Of a stretch of DNA of 64,000 bases, positions 26,202-35,254 are shown one piece after another (within the stretch, counting starts at the first letter, position 1; each line of letters opens with the position of its first letter). The stretch is from Thiomicrorhabdus immobilis (lineage in GTDB: Bacteria > Pseudomonadota > Gammaproteobacteria > Thiomicrospirales > Thiomicrospiraceae). A program made the position numbers and the translations under genes. The DNA lies in assembly GCF_021654855.1 (NCBI RefSeq), contig NZ_AP024202.1, forward strand, positions 558,001 through 622,000. The letters run 5' to 3'. The notes beneath the pieces were generated by a model, which did not search any database, was not told the origin of the DNA, and saw only the letters and a list, made by a program, of their open reading frames with translations.

Positions 26202-27293
26202 ATGAATCGAATCGAGCGTTATTTGGGTGGTGTGGTTCTCGGTCACTCTTTGTTGGTCATGTTGGTTTTAATGGTGATTTTTTCATTTTTTGAATTTATG
26301 AACCAGGTCGGTAAATTAACCGAGGGTTATACCTTAGGTTTAGCGTCTTTTTATACTTTATTGAAAGTACCCGTCTATAGTTATGAAGTCTTTCCCATTG
26401 TCTTGTTAATAGGCACTTTGATGGGGCTGGGTAGTTTAGCCAATCAATCTGAATTAACCGTGTTGAGGGTTACAGGGTGGTCTATTAAACGAATTTTATG
26501 GGCTGTACTGAAAACCGCCTTTTTAATGTGGTTGGTCATGGCCGTCATCGGTGAGTTTATTGCTCCTAAAAGTGAGGCCTATGCAAAAAATATGCGGGCA
26601 GAAGCATTGAATCAGAGCTTTTCAATCGGTTCAAACAGCGGTTTATGGGTTAAAGATGAGTATCGCTACATTCATGTCGGGCGCATTATTTCCAGTCAAG
26701 ACTTAAGGGATATCGAAGTGTATGACTTGGATCAGGGAAGGATCAAAGGGCTTATACAGGCGAAACAAGCTCATTATGTTAACGATAGCTGGGTGTTTAA
26801 AGAGGTTAAGCAGGTTGATTTAACTCTACTGCCGGCAGATCAACAATTACCTGCACGAATAGAGTATTCAAGCAAAAATCTGCAAAAGATGGCCGAAATT
26901 TTTCCGCTAAAACCGGAAGACTTAACCAAGTTGGATATTGAAACCCGTTATTTAAGCGGCTGGGATTTATATCATTATGTGGCGTTTTTGGAAGACAATG
27001 GCTTAGATGCGAGTAGTTATCTGCTTTCATTATGGCGCAAAATTGCTACACCCATCGTGGTGTTGGCGATGATTGCCGTGGTATTTCCGCTGATTTTCGG
27101 TTCTATGCGTCAGGTGAGTGTGGGACAACGAATCTTTTTGGGCGTACTGATTGGTATGGGCTTTCATCTTATCAATCAGCTGATTGGAAATATTTCCGTA
27201 GTGTATCAATTGCCGATTGTCTTGGGGGCGCTAGGGCCGTCAATTGCCTTGCTGTTATTCTCTTGGTATTGGCTACGTAAGGTAGATGGATAG
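26202..27293 (+). CDS. lptG: LPS export permease LptG
   Basis: 363 residues from ATG 26202, which gives the typical MNRIERYLGGVVL N-terminus; the in-frame codon at 26160 lies within lptF. Partner of LptF with the same topology. Motifs include YEVFPIVLLIGTLMGLGSLA and NQSELTVLRVTGWS (coupling helix to LptB), and C-terminal GQRIFLGVLIGMGFHLINQL. Followed by a spacer with a small inverted repeat. Confidence 0.95.
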   Translation: MNRIERYLGGVVLGHSLLVMLVLMVIFSFFEFMNQVGKLTEGYTLGLASFYTLLKVPVYSYEVFPIVLLIGTLMGLGSLANQSELTVLRVTGWSIKRILWAVLKTAFLMWLVMAVIGEFIAPKSEAYAKNMRAEALNQSFSIGSNSGLWVKDEYRYIHVGRIISSQDLRDIEVYDLDQGRIKGLIQAKQAHYVNDSWVFKEVKQVDLTLLPADQQLPARIEYSSKNLQKMAEIFPLKPEDLTKLDIETRYLSGWDLYHYVAFLEDNGLDASSYLLSLWRKIATPIVVLAMIAVVFPLIFGSMRQVSVGQRIFLGVLIGMGFHLINQLIGNISVVYQLPIVLGALGPSIALLLFSWYWLRKVDG

Positions 27294-27296
27294 TGT

Positions 27297-27354
27297 TTGG
27301 TCGATGGTCAATGATTGTTTAACCAAGGACTAACGACCAAAGACCATTGACCAA
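27297..27354. repeat. TTGGTC-type inverted repeat after lptG
   Basis: TTGGTCGATGGTCAATG at 27297-27313 is mirrored by the complement of 27337-27354 (TTGGTCAATGGTCTTTGG). Fills the 66-base gap between convergent lptG and manB. Related words occur at 41758-41810 and 55105-55128. Confidence 0.7.
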
Positions 27355-27359
27355 CTCAT

Positions 27360-28715
27360 TTAGTCCGCAAAGATAATCGCTTCAATCTCTTTCACTTTTT
27401 GAGTGACCAGGCCTGGGTCACCTCGCGATTCCACATTCAATCTTAACAAAGGTTCGGTGTTGGATAAACGAATGTTCATACGCCAATCGGCAAACTCCAA
27501 ACTAATACCGTCAGTTTCATCCAATACAGGCTTTTCGGGTTGATATTTGGCTTGCACGGCCTTCAAAATCTTTTGACTGTCTTTGACGGTGTAATTGATT
27601 TCACCACTGCAAGGGTAGGCTTTCATGCGCTCTTCGATTAACTGTGAGAGTGATTTTCCGGTTTTTCCCATTAACTCTGCGATGAGTAGCCAAGGAATCA
27701 TGCCGCTATCGCAATAGAAGAAGTCTTTGAAGTAGTGATGGGCAGACATTTCACCACCATAAATTGCATCTTCTTTACGCATGCGTTCTTTGATAAAAGC
27801 GTGTCCGGTTTTAGATTGTATCGGCAGGCCACCAGCTTGCTGGACCTGTTCAATCGTATTCCAGGTTAGGCGAGGGTCGTGTACGATTTTTTCTCCCGGA
27901 TTATTCTTTAACAAGGTTTCCGCTAACAGTCCTACTAAATAGTAGCCTTCAACAAAATGACCGTTTTCATCAAATAGAAAACAGCGGTCAAAGTCTCCAT
28001 CCCAGGCTACCCCCATGTCGGCTTTTTTCGCCACAATGGTGTCTGATGTTATGGCACGGTTTTCAACAATCATCGGGTTTGGAACACCGTTAGGGAAGTT
28101 ACCGTCTGCTTCATGATGTAGTTTAATTACGTTGAAGGGTAATTTTTCAGCAAGGCAGTCAAACGTTGGACCCGCTGAACCATTACCGGCATTGACCACG
28201 ATATTGAGTTTAGGTAGGTTGGCGACATCCACATACGTTAATAGGTGCTCAACATAGGCGGATTTGTCTTCTCTTTTCTCAAGTTTGCCTTTTTGAGAAG
28301 CTAAAGCCGTAAAGTCTTGATTGATAACACGGGCTTCAATCGCTTTTAAACCTGAGTCGCCACTAATCGGTTGCGAACCTTTAGAAACCAATTTCATGCC
28401 GTTATAGCCTTTTGGATTATGACTGGCGGTAATCATAATCCCACCGTCAGAGTGATAATGGCTAGTGGCAAAATAGACTTCTTCGGTTCCGCATAGTCCA
28501 AGGTGAATGATGTCTACGCCAGAATCGAGTAGGCCGTTACATAAGGCATTGGATAATCCAGGGCTTTCCAGGCGGATATCATGGCCAATCACGATGTTTT
28601 TTGGCTGAAATTCACTCGCGAAAGCACGGCCAATCTTATAGGCTAAGTCTTCGTTGAGGTCTTGAGGCACAATGCCTCGAATGTCATAGGCTTTAAATGC
28701 GCTAAGGCTTGTCAT
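27360..28715 (-). CDS. manB: Phosphomannomutase / phosphoglucomutase
   Basis: 451 residues of the alpha-D-phosphohexomutase family (AlgC/CpsG type). Interconverts hexose 6- and 1-phosphates, supplying mannose-1-P or glucose-1-P. Phosphoserine loop ITASHNPKGYNGMK (active Ser near residue 97), metal loop WDGDFDRCF, sugar-recognition GGEMSAHHYF (glutamate and serine as in PMM/PGM enzymes) and phosphate-binding RLSNTEPLLRLNVE. Lies at the end of the minus-strand galU-pgi-dehydrogenase-manB run. The palindrome at 27407 is read as DPGLV near the C-terminus. Close relatives use both sugars, so substrate is not settled. Confidence 0.92.
   Translation of the reverse strand: MTSLSAFKAYDIRGIVPQDLNEDLAYKIGRAFASEFQPKNIVIGHDIRLESPGLSNALCNGLLDSGVDIIHLGLCGTEEVYFATSHYHSDGGIMITASHNPKGYNGMKLVSKGSQPISGDSGLKAIEARVINQDFTALASQKGKLEKREDKSAYVEHLLTYVDVANLPKLNIVVNAGNGSAGPTFDCLAEKLPFNVIKLHHEADGNFPNGVPNPMIVENRAITSDTIVAKKADMGVAWDGDFDRCFLFDENGHFVEGYYLVGLLAETLLKNNPGEKIVHDPRLTWNTIEQVQQAGGLPIQSKTGHAFIKERMRKEDAIYGGEMSAHHYFKDFFYCDSGMIPWLLIAELMGKTGKSLSQLIEERMKAYPCSGEINYTVKDSQKILKAVQAKYQPEKPVLDETDGISLEFADWRMNIRLSNTEPLLRLNVESRGDPGLVTQKVKEIEAIIFAD
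27407..27416. repeat. CCAGGCCTGG palindrome, in manB
   Basis: Exact core, context ACCAGGCCTGGG. Minus-strand codons read P-G-L. Confidence 0.9.
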
Positions 28716-28762
28716 AAGGTAAAAATCTTTTGCTGAATGAGTTTATGAAATAAGAGGGTTGC

Positions 28763-30013
28763 TTAACGTCCAACACCGTAATAGATGAATTCATTATCTT
28801 CAACCCAGAATTTATTATAAAGGTTGCGGCCATCTAAAATAATGGGTGTTTGCATATTCTCTTTAAGTACAGCAAGGTCTGGCGACCAAAACGCTTTGTA
28901 TTCGGTTAACACACACAAAGCATCCGAATTTTCAGTGGCGTCATACATTTCTGAGTGGAAAGAAATTTGTTGCTGCTGATGGTTGGAAAGGTTTTTATGT
29001 ACCCACTCTTTAGAAGCTTCTAAAGCGAAGGGGTCATGCAGCTTCAATGAACAGCCTTGATTGATAAAGGCGGTAATCAAAGTTAAGCTCGCAGAGCTTT
29101 CGATTGAGGTGGTATGCGGTTTATATCCTAGACCCCATAAAGTGATAGTTTTACCTTTCAAGTCACAATCGAAGTGTTGCCAAAGCTTTCTAAAGAACAG
29201 TTCCTTTTGGTTTTCGTTAATGTCGATAACCGATTGCAGGAGGCTTTTTCCTCCGTGGTGATGGGCTTGCGGCAATAGCGATTTGATACGCTCCAAGTCA
29301 CGGGTGAAGTTATCGCCACCAAAGCCGATACCAGGATAAAGGTAAGCGCGTCCAATACGTTTGTCGGCTCCTAAACCTAAACGAACTTCTTCAATATCCG
29401 CATCAATCACTTCAGAAATCGTGGCTAATTCGTTCATTAAAGAGATTCGTGTCGCCAACATCGCGTTAGTCGCATATTTAGTAAGTTCAGCGGACGCGGG
29501 CGTCATATTAAGAATGACATCACGGTTGCGGTTGAAAGGGGCAAAAATCTGTTTTAGTTGCTCTCTAATCTTTTCACTAGAGGTGCCAATGATAATTCTA
29601 TCTGGGCGCGTAAAGCGTTGAATTGCATGGCCGTCAGCCGCAAAGTCAGGGTTGACTGCAAATTCAAGTTTGGCGGTTTGCGCCAATTCTTTCGCCAAGC
29701 CAATGGTAAAGTTACTGCGCACGATCAAAGTGCTTTCCGGTGAGGCGGACTGTGCTAGCTGATTGGCAATGAGTTTGGCATTATGACAATCATCCGGTTC
29801 CAAGGCGATAATATGACATTCTGCCTGAGGGTTTAACTTATCGGTAATGGTTAAACGACCACTGGTTAACTGATTATCTAACAGTGCTACCAGGCCTGGT
29901 TCAGCAATATCATCAGGGCGTTTGCCAATGAGGGTGACGTTATTCCCCGTTTCAGCTAAACAGCCTGCACAAACCATGGCACTGATGGTGTTTCCAAAAA
30001 CGTTAATTTTCAT
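28763..30013 (-). CDS. UDP-glucose/GDP-mannose dehydrogenase-like protein lacking the catalytic cysteine
   Basis: 416 residues with all three domains of the family: an N-terminal Rossmann fold, a central helix (AELTKYATNAMLATRISLMN, with the Lys and Asn of the active site) and a C-terminal UDP-binding domain (LWGLGYKPHTTSIESSAS). The active-site run is PGIGFGGDNFTRDLER, whereas UDP-glucose dehydrogenases have GFGGSCFPKD; the thioester-forming Cys is Asn here. The dinucleotide loop is also altered (FGNTISAM instead of GxGYVG), and the usual PEFLREG is NPDFAADG. It should not carry out the normal two-step oxidation. It overlaps pgi by 11 bases. Function may be altered, regulatory or lost. Confidence 0.8.
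   Translation of the reverse strand: MKINVFGNTISAMVCAGCLAETGNNVTLIGKRPDDIAEPGLVALLDNQLTSGRLTITDKLNPQAECHIIALEPDDCHNAKLIANQLAQSASPESTLIVRSNFTIGLAKELAQTAKLEFAVNPDFAADGHAIQRFTRPDRIIIGTSSEKIREQLKQIFAPFNRNRDVILNMTPASAELTKYATNAMLATRISLMNELATISEVIDADIEEVRLGLGADKRIGRAYLYPGIGFGGDNFTRDLERIKSLLPQAHHHGGKSLLQSVIDINENQKELFFRKLWQHFDCDLKGKTITLWGLGYKPHTTSIESSASLTLITAFINQGCSLKLHDPFALEASKEWVHKNLSNHQQQQISFHSEMYDATENSDALCVLTEYKAFWSPDLAVLKENMQTPIILDGRNLYNKFWVEDNEFIYYGVGR
29889..29900. repeat. ACCAGGCCTGGT palindrome, in the dehydrogenase-like gene
   Basis: Exact 12-mer; minus-strand codons read E-P-G-L-V. Confidence 0.95.
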
Positions 30014-31568
30014 TTTGTGTCTTCCATATGCTCTGTAAGATGCCTTGTGTTGAAGAGTCTAAGCCTTCGGTATCTTTAGCTTCAATTTTTTGAAATATTT
30101 CTAGGGCAATTTTTTTACCCAGTTCTACACCCCATTGGTCAAATGGATTGATATCCCAAATGACCGATTGTACAAATACGCTGTGTTCATACAGGGCAAT
30201 CATCATGCCTAAGTGTTTGGCATCTAATTTATCAAATAGAAGCGTGTTGGAAACTTGGCCACCAGGGTAATCCTTGTTTGGGTCATCATCGGTTTTACCC
30301 ACCATCAATGCTCGGCTTTGTGCCAAACAGTTGGCGATATTCAGGTGGTGGTGAAAGGTGTGGCGTTCACTTTTACCACTGGCTTCGGCATACAGAATAA
30401 AGTCTGACATGACTCTTTCTGTTCCTTGGTGCATGAGCTGGTAAAAGGCGTGCTGGGCATTCGGACCCACTTCACCCCAAAGAATCGGACAGGTGCGATA
30501 ATCAATCATTTCGCCGCTTCTTGAAACATGTTTACCATTACTTTCCATAACCAACTGTTCAAGATAGCTGGCTAGATATTTCAAACGAGAGTCATAAGGC
30601 AGGATCGCTTGCCCTGCTAAGTTTAAGAAGTTGATGTTCCAAACACTGATTAAACCTAACATAACGGCAACGTTATCTTTAAAAGGGGTCGTTCTAAAAT
30701 GCACATCTATTTCATGTGCACCTTGTAAAAAGGCCTTAAAGCCTTGCATTCCTTGTTGTAACGCAATGGTCAAACCAATCGTTGACCAAAGTGAGAACCG
30801 GCCACCGACCCACTCCCAAAACAGCAGTTGATGCTCTGGTAACAATCCCCACTCTTGCATCATCGGCGCATTGGTCGAAACACCAATAAAATGCTGCATG
30901 GTGCCAGCTTGAGTCGGAGAAAAACTCTCTACCCATTCTCGAGCCGTCTTCGCTAACGACAAGGTATCGATAGTGGTAAATGATTTGGATGCAATTATGA
31001 ATAGGGTGGTTTCTGCAGATAGATTTTTCAGTAATCTTTGGAGTTGTTTACCATCCAAGGTGGATACAAAGTGCAACTCAGGAGCAAGAGGACTTCTAAC
31101 GCCTTTTAATGCGTGGGTCACCATAAGAGGCCCTAAGTCACTACCCCCAACACCAATATTAACCACATCGGTAATCGCTTTGCCCGAATAGCCTCTAAGT
31201 TGCTTGGTGTGAACACGCTCCACCAACTCTTCCATCTTGGCCCATTGTTCACTGACTTCGGCTTTAGGGTCGGCTAAATCGCGTAAAAAAGTGTGGCCTG
31301 CGGCACGCCCTTCAGTATGGTTTATCTTCTCACCAGTAAAGAGTTTTTCAATCCACTCCGTCAGCTTGGCTTCTTCTGCTAAATTAAGCAGAGATTGTCT
31401 GTCTTCAGCGGTTAAGTTTTGCTTGGAATAGTCTAATATCAGGCCTGGTAGCTTTACATTAAACTCCTCAAAACGATTGGTATCATCACCAAACAAGCTG
31501 GCTAAGTGGCGATCTTTAGCCTGTTTGCTTAAGTTCTCTAAAATACGATAAGAAGGGAGTTGCTTCAT
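30003..31568 (-). CDS. pgi: Glucose-6-phosphate isomerase
   Basis: 521 residues. Interconverts glucose-6-P and fructose-6-P, feeding GalU and ManB products. Signatures: VNIGVGGSDLGPLM, IIASKSFTTIDTL, VGGRFSLWSTIGL, the catalytic glutamate in VMESNGKHV, GEVGPNAQHAFYQLMHQGTE, and the active-site lysine near the C-terminus (VELGKKIALEI). Its end overlaps the dehydrogenase-like gene and its start overlaps galU by 4 bases, so the set is one operon. A variant palindrome ATCAGGCCTGGT lies at 31438. Confidence 0.95.
   Translation of the reverse strand: MKQLPSYRILENLSKQAKDRHLASLFGDDTNRFEEFNVKLPGLILDYSKQNLTAEDRQSLLNLAEEAKLTEWIEKLFTGEKINHTEGRAAGHTFLRDLADPKAEVSEQWAKMEELVERVHTKQLRGYSGKAITDVVNIGVGGSDLGPLMVTHALKGVRSPLAPELHFVSTLDGKQLQRLLKNLSAETTLFIIASKSFTTIDTLSLAKTAREWVESFSPTQAGTMQHFIGVSTNAPMMQEWGLLPEHQLLFWEWVGGRFSLWSTIGLTIALQQGMQGFKAFLQGAHEIDVHFRTTPFKDNVAVMLGLISVWNINFLNLAGQAILPYDSRLKYLASYLEQLVMESNGKHVSRSGEMIDYRTCPILWGEVGPNAQHAFYQLMHQGTERVMSDFILYAEASGKSERHTFHHHLNIANCLAQSRALMVGKTDDDPNKDYPGGQVSNTLLFDKLDAKHLGMMIALYEHSVFVQSVIWDINPFDQWGVELGKKIALEIFQKIEAKDTEGLDSSTQGILQSIWKTQNEN
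31438..31449. repeat. Variant of the palindrome (ATCAGGCCTGGT), in pgi
   Basis: One mismatch to ACCAGGCCTGGT; read L-P-G-L on the minus strand. Similar one-mismatch copies: 1598-1609 in pseG and 52285-52296 in rmlC. Confidence 0.7.
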
Positions 31569-32446
31569 TGCATGTACTCTTTTAACCAGGTTGTAAATTC
31601 ATTGCTAAGTTCAGGATGTTGCATGGCAAACTCAACTGTTGCTTTTAAGTATCCTAGCTTATCACCACAGTCATAACTCTTACCAGCTAAACAGTAGGCA
31701 TCGACATCGGCGATTTCCATCAATTGAGCGATCGCATCCGTTAATTGAATTTCATTGCCGGCACCCTTTGGGGTGACCTTTAATAAATTCAATATTTGAT
31801 TGTTGAGAATATAACGCCCGGTTACGGAAAGGTTTGATGGTGCTTCATCGATTTTTGGCTTCTCAACGATGGCCGACATTTTTGAGGCTTTTCCAGGCTG
31901 TAAATCCACCCCTAGACAGTCCGCAATACCATATTTATCAACATCAGAAGTGGGAACGGGTTCAACCATGATTTGGCTGTGTTTGGTTTTCTCAAACGCA
32001 ATCGCCATGTTTTTAAGATCATTCGAGTCATTGTTTAAAATGACGTCTGGTAGCATGACTGCAAAATCCTCATCACCAATAATCGGTGCCGCACATAACA
32101 CCGCATGCCCTAAACCTAATGCTTGAGGTTGCCTAACCGAGATGATATTGGCTTCCTCAGGAAGGATGTGTCCCACTTTAGCCAAAAGCGCGGTTTTATT
32201 TTTAAACGCTAAGGTCTTTTCTAATTCAAAATTGTGGTCAAAGTGGTTTTCAATCGCACCTTTAGATGAGTGTGTTACCAAAATGATATCTGTAAAGCCT
32301 GCTGAAACCGCTTCTCTAACCACGTATTGAATCAATGGCTCATCAACCAGGGTAATCATCTCTTTTGGAATCGCTTTGGTAGCAGGCAAAAAGCGAGTTC
32401 CAAGACCTGCAACAGGGATAACAACTTTACGAAGGGATGAAGACAT
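31565..32446 (-). CDS. galU: UTP-glucose-1-phosphate uridylyltransferase
   Basis: 293 residues. Makes UDP-glucose from UTP and glucose-1-P. N-terminal VVIPVAGLGTRFLPATKAIP (nucleotide loop), EMITLVDEPLIQYVV, LGLGHAVLCA, VEKPKIDEAPSNLSVTGRYI and the ENG-less loop GAGNEIQLTDAI. First gene of the minus-strand operon; the promoter should lie in the 547-base spacer upstream. Confidence 0.96.
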   Translation of the reverse strand: MSSSLRKVVIPVAGLGTRFLPATKAIPKEMITLVDEPLIQYVVREAVSAGFTDIILVTHSSKGAIENHFDHNFELEKTLAFKNKTALLAKVGHILPEEANIISVRQPQALGLGHAVLCAAPIIGDEDFAVMLPDVILNNDSNDLKNMAIAFEKTKHSQIMVEPVPTSDVDKYGIADCLGVDLQPGKASKMSAIVEKPKIDEAPSNLSVTGRYILNNQILNLLKVTPKGAGNEIQLTDAIAQLMEIADVDAYCLAGKSYDCGDKLGYLKATVEFAMQHPELSNEFTTWLKEYMQ

Positions 32447-32932
32447 AATGAATAATCCTAAATTTAATTTTGCGTTGATTGTGCTCTATATGATTTTGTC
32501 AGTATAAATCAAAATTTTTAGTAATGAAGCGTACTTTAAGGCTGTTTACTAAATTAATGCGTGACGTTTCTATTAAAATTTTCCGCCATAAAATAGATTC
32601 ACCAGGCCTGGTGATTTTAATTTTGCTTTTTGTGTGATTTTAGCAATATACAAGCCATTTAAGCGGTTTTAAAGAGGGTGTTGGTTCTAAGGTGTTGTAT
32701 TTAAAGCGGTTGTTTTATAGAGTTAGTGCGTTTTTAAAACAAGCAAACTCTGCTTTGGGGTGAGGAGATGGTTAAATCTGCATAAAAAACAGGCATGATT
32801 ATTCTATTGGTGCACCAATTTGAAAAAGCGAATGGATTTATATTTTGAATTTTTGGATAAATGACAACTGATTGATATTTAGAGAAGTTTTAAAAAAAAC
32901 AGTAAAATCATTAAAAAATTATAAAAAATCTG
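32447..32932. other. Spacer between galU and tRNA-Asn, no gene seen
   Basis: About 490 AT-rich bases without a convincing frame. It holds one exact palindrome (32601-32612) extended to a perfect 16-base palindrome TCACCAGGCCTGGTGA at 32599-32614. The galU promoter must lie here but no clear boxes stand out. Confidence 0.6.
32601..32612. repeat. ACCAGGCCTGGT palindrome, intergenic
   Basis: Exact 12-mer within the longer palindrome 32599-32614; not inside any gene, so its conservation cannot be explained by coding. Confidence 0.95.
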
Positions 32933-32960
32933 TTGCACAGCTGAAATAAATCCCTATAAT
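32933..32960 (+). promoter_or_regulatory. Sigma70-type promoter of tRNA-Asn
   Basis: TTGCAC at 32933-32938, 16-base spacer, TATAAT at 32955-32960, then a discriminator ACGCACCC as in stable-RNA promoters. Transcription would begin near 32967, about 27 bases before the tRNA. Confidence 0.85.
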
Positions 32961-32993
32961 ACGCACCCATACAGAGCGTTGCTCAGTATCTAT

Positions 32994-33069
32994 TCCCCAA
33001 TAGTTCAGTTGGTAGAACACCGGACTGTTAATCCGTATGTCCCTGGTTCGAGTCCAGGTTGGGGAGCCA
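32994..33069 (+). tRNA. tRNA-Asn (anticodon GUU)
   Basis: 76 bases with encoded CCA. Acceptor stem TCCCCAA / TTGGGGA, D-loop AGTTCAGTTGGTAGAAC, anticodon loop CTGTTAA with GTT, T-arm CTGGTTCGAGTCCAG. Closely matches tRNA-Asn of enteric bacteria in layout. Own promoter and terminator, single-gene unit. Confidence 0.98.
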
Positions 33070-33074
33070 AATTC

Positions 33075-33106
33075 AAAAGCCCTAGTCGAAAGACTGGGGC
33101 TTTTTT
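33075..33106 (+). terminator. Intrinsic terminator after tRNA-Asn
   Basis: Stem AAAAGCCCTAGTC / GACTGGGGCTTTT (one G-T pair) with GAAA tetraloop and six T. Confidence 0.92.
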
Positions 33107-33306
33107 GTTTCTATCCCTTCTTATTTTCTACGCTTGTTGTAATCTTTGTTTTGTTCTTTATCTGTGTCGTTTTAAAAATTGACGCTTATTTGTATTAAAT
33201 ATAGACTGAATTTGGTTATTTACCCTTAAACCAGGTCTTTTGCGTTTTAAAACGCGTTTTTAGGTCGGGTAACCAGTCTGTGGGTTTTCTAATTCTGGAT
33301 ATAAAA

Positions 33307-34314
33307 ATGAAGTTAGCTACGTTAATACCTGTTCTTTTGTTTTTGGTCATTCCATCCTTTTTTATGTGTGGTTGTCAGCATGAAAATGAACTTGATAAAG
33401 TTGTTGGGACTTTAGAGTGGGATCGGATTGAGCTAACGAATGAAGTCAGTGAGCCGATTGTTAAGTTGCATGTTCGTGAGGGTGAGAAAGTCAACCAAGG
33501 AGATGTTGTTCTTGAGTTTGATAAGCGTCGTGCTCAGGCTACTTTGAACAGCTTTATTGCCATAGAAGAGCAGTTGCAAGCGAGATTGGATGAACTGGTT
33601 GCCGGCTCAAGGATAGAGGTAATGGAGCAAGCTAAACAAGCTGTGGTGCAAGCCAAAAGTGAGTTGCATCTAGCGGAAATCGATTTAGCTAGAATCAAAG
33701 CTTTAGTTAAGAAAAATTTAACCAGTCAGGCTGATCTGGATAACAGCTGGGCTATTTATAAAAAAGCGAAAGCGCAACTAGCACTGGAAGAGGCCAAATT
33801 GGATGCGTTGTTGGCAGGAACCCGTAAAGAGCAAGTTGAGCAAGCCCGAAAAGCACTGCAATCCGCTCAGGCTCAAGTAGCGCATCAACAAATTAATCTA
33901 GAGCATTTAACGCTTTTAGCGCCTGCAAAAGGTTTGGTGGATAGCTTGCCTTATAAAGAGGGGGAAGAGCCTAAAACAGGAAGTGTCGTAGCGGTGATGT
34001 TGGTCGGAAATAATCCTTATGCCCGAGTTTATATTCCAGAACCTTTACGTGCGCAAATCAAGCCAGGGCAATCCGCCAAAGTTTTTGTCGATGGTGTTGA
34101 AAGCCCCTTTTCAGGCAGGGTGAGGGTGGTTAGTAATGACCCGGTATTTACACCATATTATTCTTTAACCGAAGCTGACCGTTCACGTTTGGCTTATTTG
34201 GCCAAGGTGGATTTAGTCGATGATGAAGCCAATCAGTTGCCTGCGGGCTTGCCGTTAAATGTTGTTTTCGAATCCTCTGAAACAGCGATTTTTCAAAGCG
34301 ATGTTAAACACTGA
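33307..34314 (+). CDS. HlyD-type membrane fusion protein of an ABC exporter
   Basis: About 335 residues from ATG 33307. N-terminal hydrophobic segment ending FMCGCQH; the cysteine may be lipidated, although the box is not canonical. A biotinyl-lipoyl hairpin (VSEPIVKLHVREGEKVNQGD) follows, then a long coiled coil (about 85-195, with two similar RxEQ-rich halves containing LVAGSR and LLAGTR) and beta-barrel domain (ARVYIPEPLRAQIKPGQ). Similar to YbhG-like adaptors. The next two genes encode the ATPase and permease; together they form an efflux or export system of unknown substrate. Confidence 0.82.
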   Translation: MKLATLIPVLLFLVIPSFFMCGCQHENELDKVVGTLEWDRIELTNEVSEPIVKLHVREGEKVNQGDVVLEFDKRRAQATLNSFIAIEEQLQARLDELVAGSRIEVMEQAKQAVVQAKSELHLAEIDLARIKALVKKNLTSQADLDNSWAIYKKAKAQLALEEAKLDALLAGTRKEQVEQARKALQSAQAQVAHQQINLEHLTLLAPAKGLVDSLPYKEGEEPKTGSVVAVMLVGNNPYARVYIPEPLRAQIKPGQSAKVFVDGVESPFSGRVRVVSNDPVFTPYYSLTEADRSRLAYLAKVDLVDDEANQLPAGLPLNVVFESSETAIFQSDVKH

Positions 34315-34315
34315 G

Positions 34316-35254
34316 ATGTCAACCGAATTTGCGATTCAATGCCGACAGCTAACACGTCAATTTGGCGATGTTAAGGCTGTCGATGGTCTTAATCTGACGA
34401 TTCCGAAAGCCAGTATTTACGGATTTTTAGGTCCTAATGGTTCAGGTAAGTCAACGACTATTCGTATGTTGTGCGGTCTGCTGTTGCCTACTCGTGGCGA
34501 GGTAGAGGTTTTAGGGTTGCATATACCCGGACAAAGTGAGCAGTTAAAGAGACACATCGGTTATATGCCGCAAGAATTTTCTCTGTATGAGGATTTAACG
34601 GTAAAAGAAAACTTGAGTTTTATGGCTTATGTATATGGGTTGTCTGCCAAGCAACAGCGCCAACGGGTTGCTGAAGTCATATCTATTTATAATTTAGAAG
34701 CCAAACAAAATACCTTGGCCGGACAGATGAGTGGTGGACAGAAGCAACGTCTAGCCTTAGCGGCGGCAATTATCCATAAACCAGACCTGTTATTTCTTGA
34801 TGAGCCTACCAGTGCGGTTGACCCTCAAAGCAGGCGAGATTTTTGGGAGTCTTTATTCGATTTGGTAAATCAGGGTACGACTATTTTAGTTTCATCACAT
34901 TATATGGATGAAGCCGAGCGTTGCCACTCACTGGCTATTTTAGATCATGGTATTAAAGTAGCGGATGATACGCCGAGTAATTTAATGGCGAATTTAGCCG
35001 CCTGGGTTTTAAAGGTTGAAGGTGGGTCGGTTAATTTAATGCGCAAAACTTTATTGGCAATGCCGGATGTCATTAGTGTGACCCAGTTGGGGATGCATTT
35101 GCGGGTTTTATTGAATAAAGAGCTCAAACATCCAGTCCATTTTATTGAAAATGGCCTTTCCGATTTTGATGGTTGTAAGGTTCTCCAGGTTGAAGCATCT
35201 CTTGAAGATGTTTTTGTGGTTTCCACAAGTCAACAAACAATGGTTGCACAATGA
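34316..35254 (+). CDS. ABC transporter ATP-binding protein (YbhF/CcmA type)
   Basis: About 312 residues from ATG 34316, two bases after the adaptor stop. Walker A GPNGSGKST, Q-loop YMPQEFSLYEDLT, signature MSGGQKQRLALAAA, Walker B LLFLDEPTSAVDP and H-loop SSHYMDEAERCH. A C-terminal regulatory part (about 215-312) is typical of drug- or polysaccharide-type ATPases paired with ABC-2 permeases. Has one ATPase domain, unlike YbhF, which has two. Overlaps the permease start by 4 bases. Confidence 0.92.
   Translation: MSTEFAIQCRQLTRQFGDVKAVDGLNLTIPKASIYGFLGPNGSGKSTTIRMLCGLLLPTRGEVEVLGLHIPGQSEQLKRHIGYMPQEFSLYEDLTVKENLSFMAYVYGLSAKQQRQRVAEVISIYNLEAKQNTLAGQMSGGQKQRLALAAAIIHKPDLLFLDEPTSAVDPQSRRDFWESLFDLVNQGTTILVSSHYMDEAERCHSLAILDHGIKVADDTPSNLMANLAAWVLKVEGGSVNLMRKTLLAMPDVISVTQLGMHLRVLLNKELKHPVHFIENGLSDFDGCKVLQVEASLEDVFVVSTSQQTMVAQ

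Noticed and set aside
32979-33182. 67-codon frame over tRNA-Asn
   Set aside because: It is a translation of the tRNA sequence and its terminator, a common false gene.
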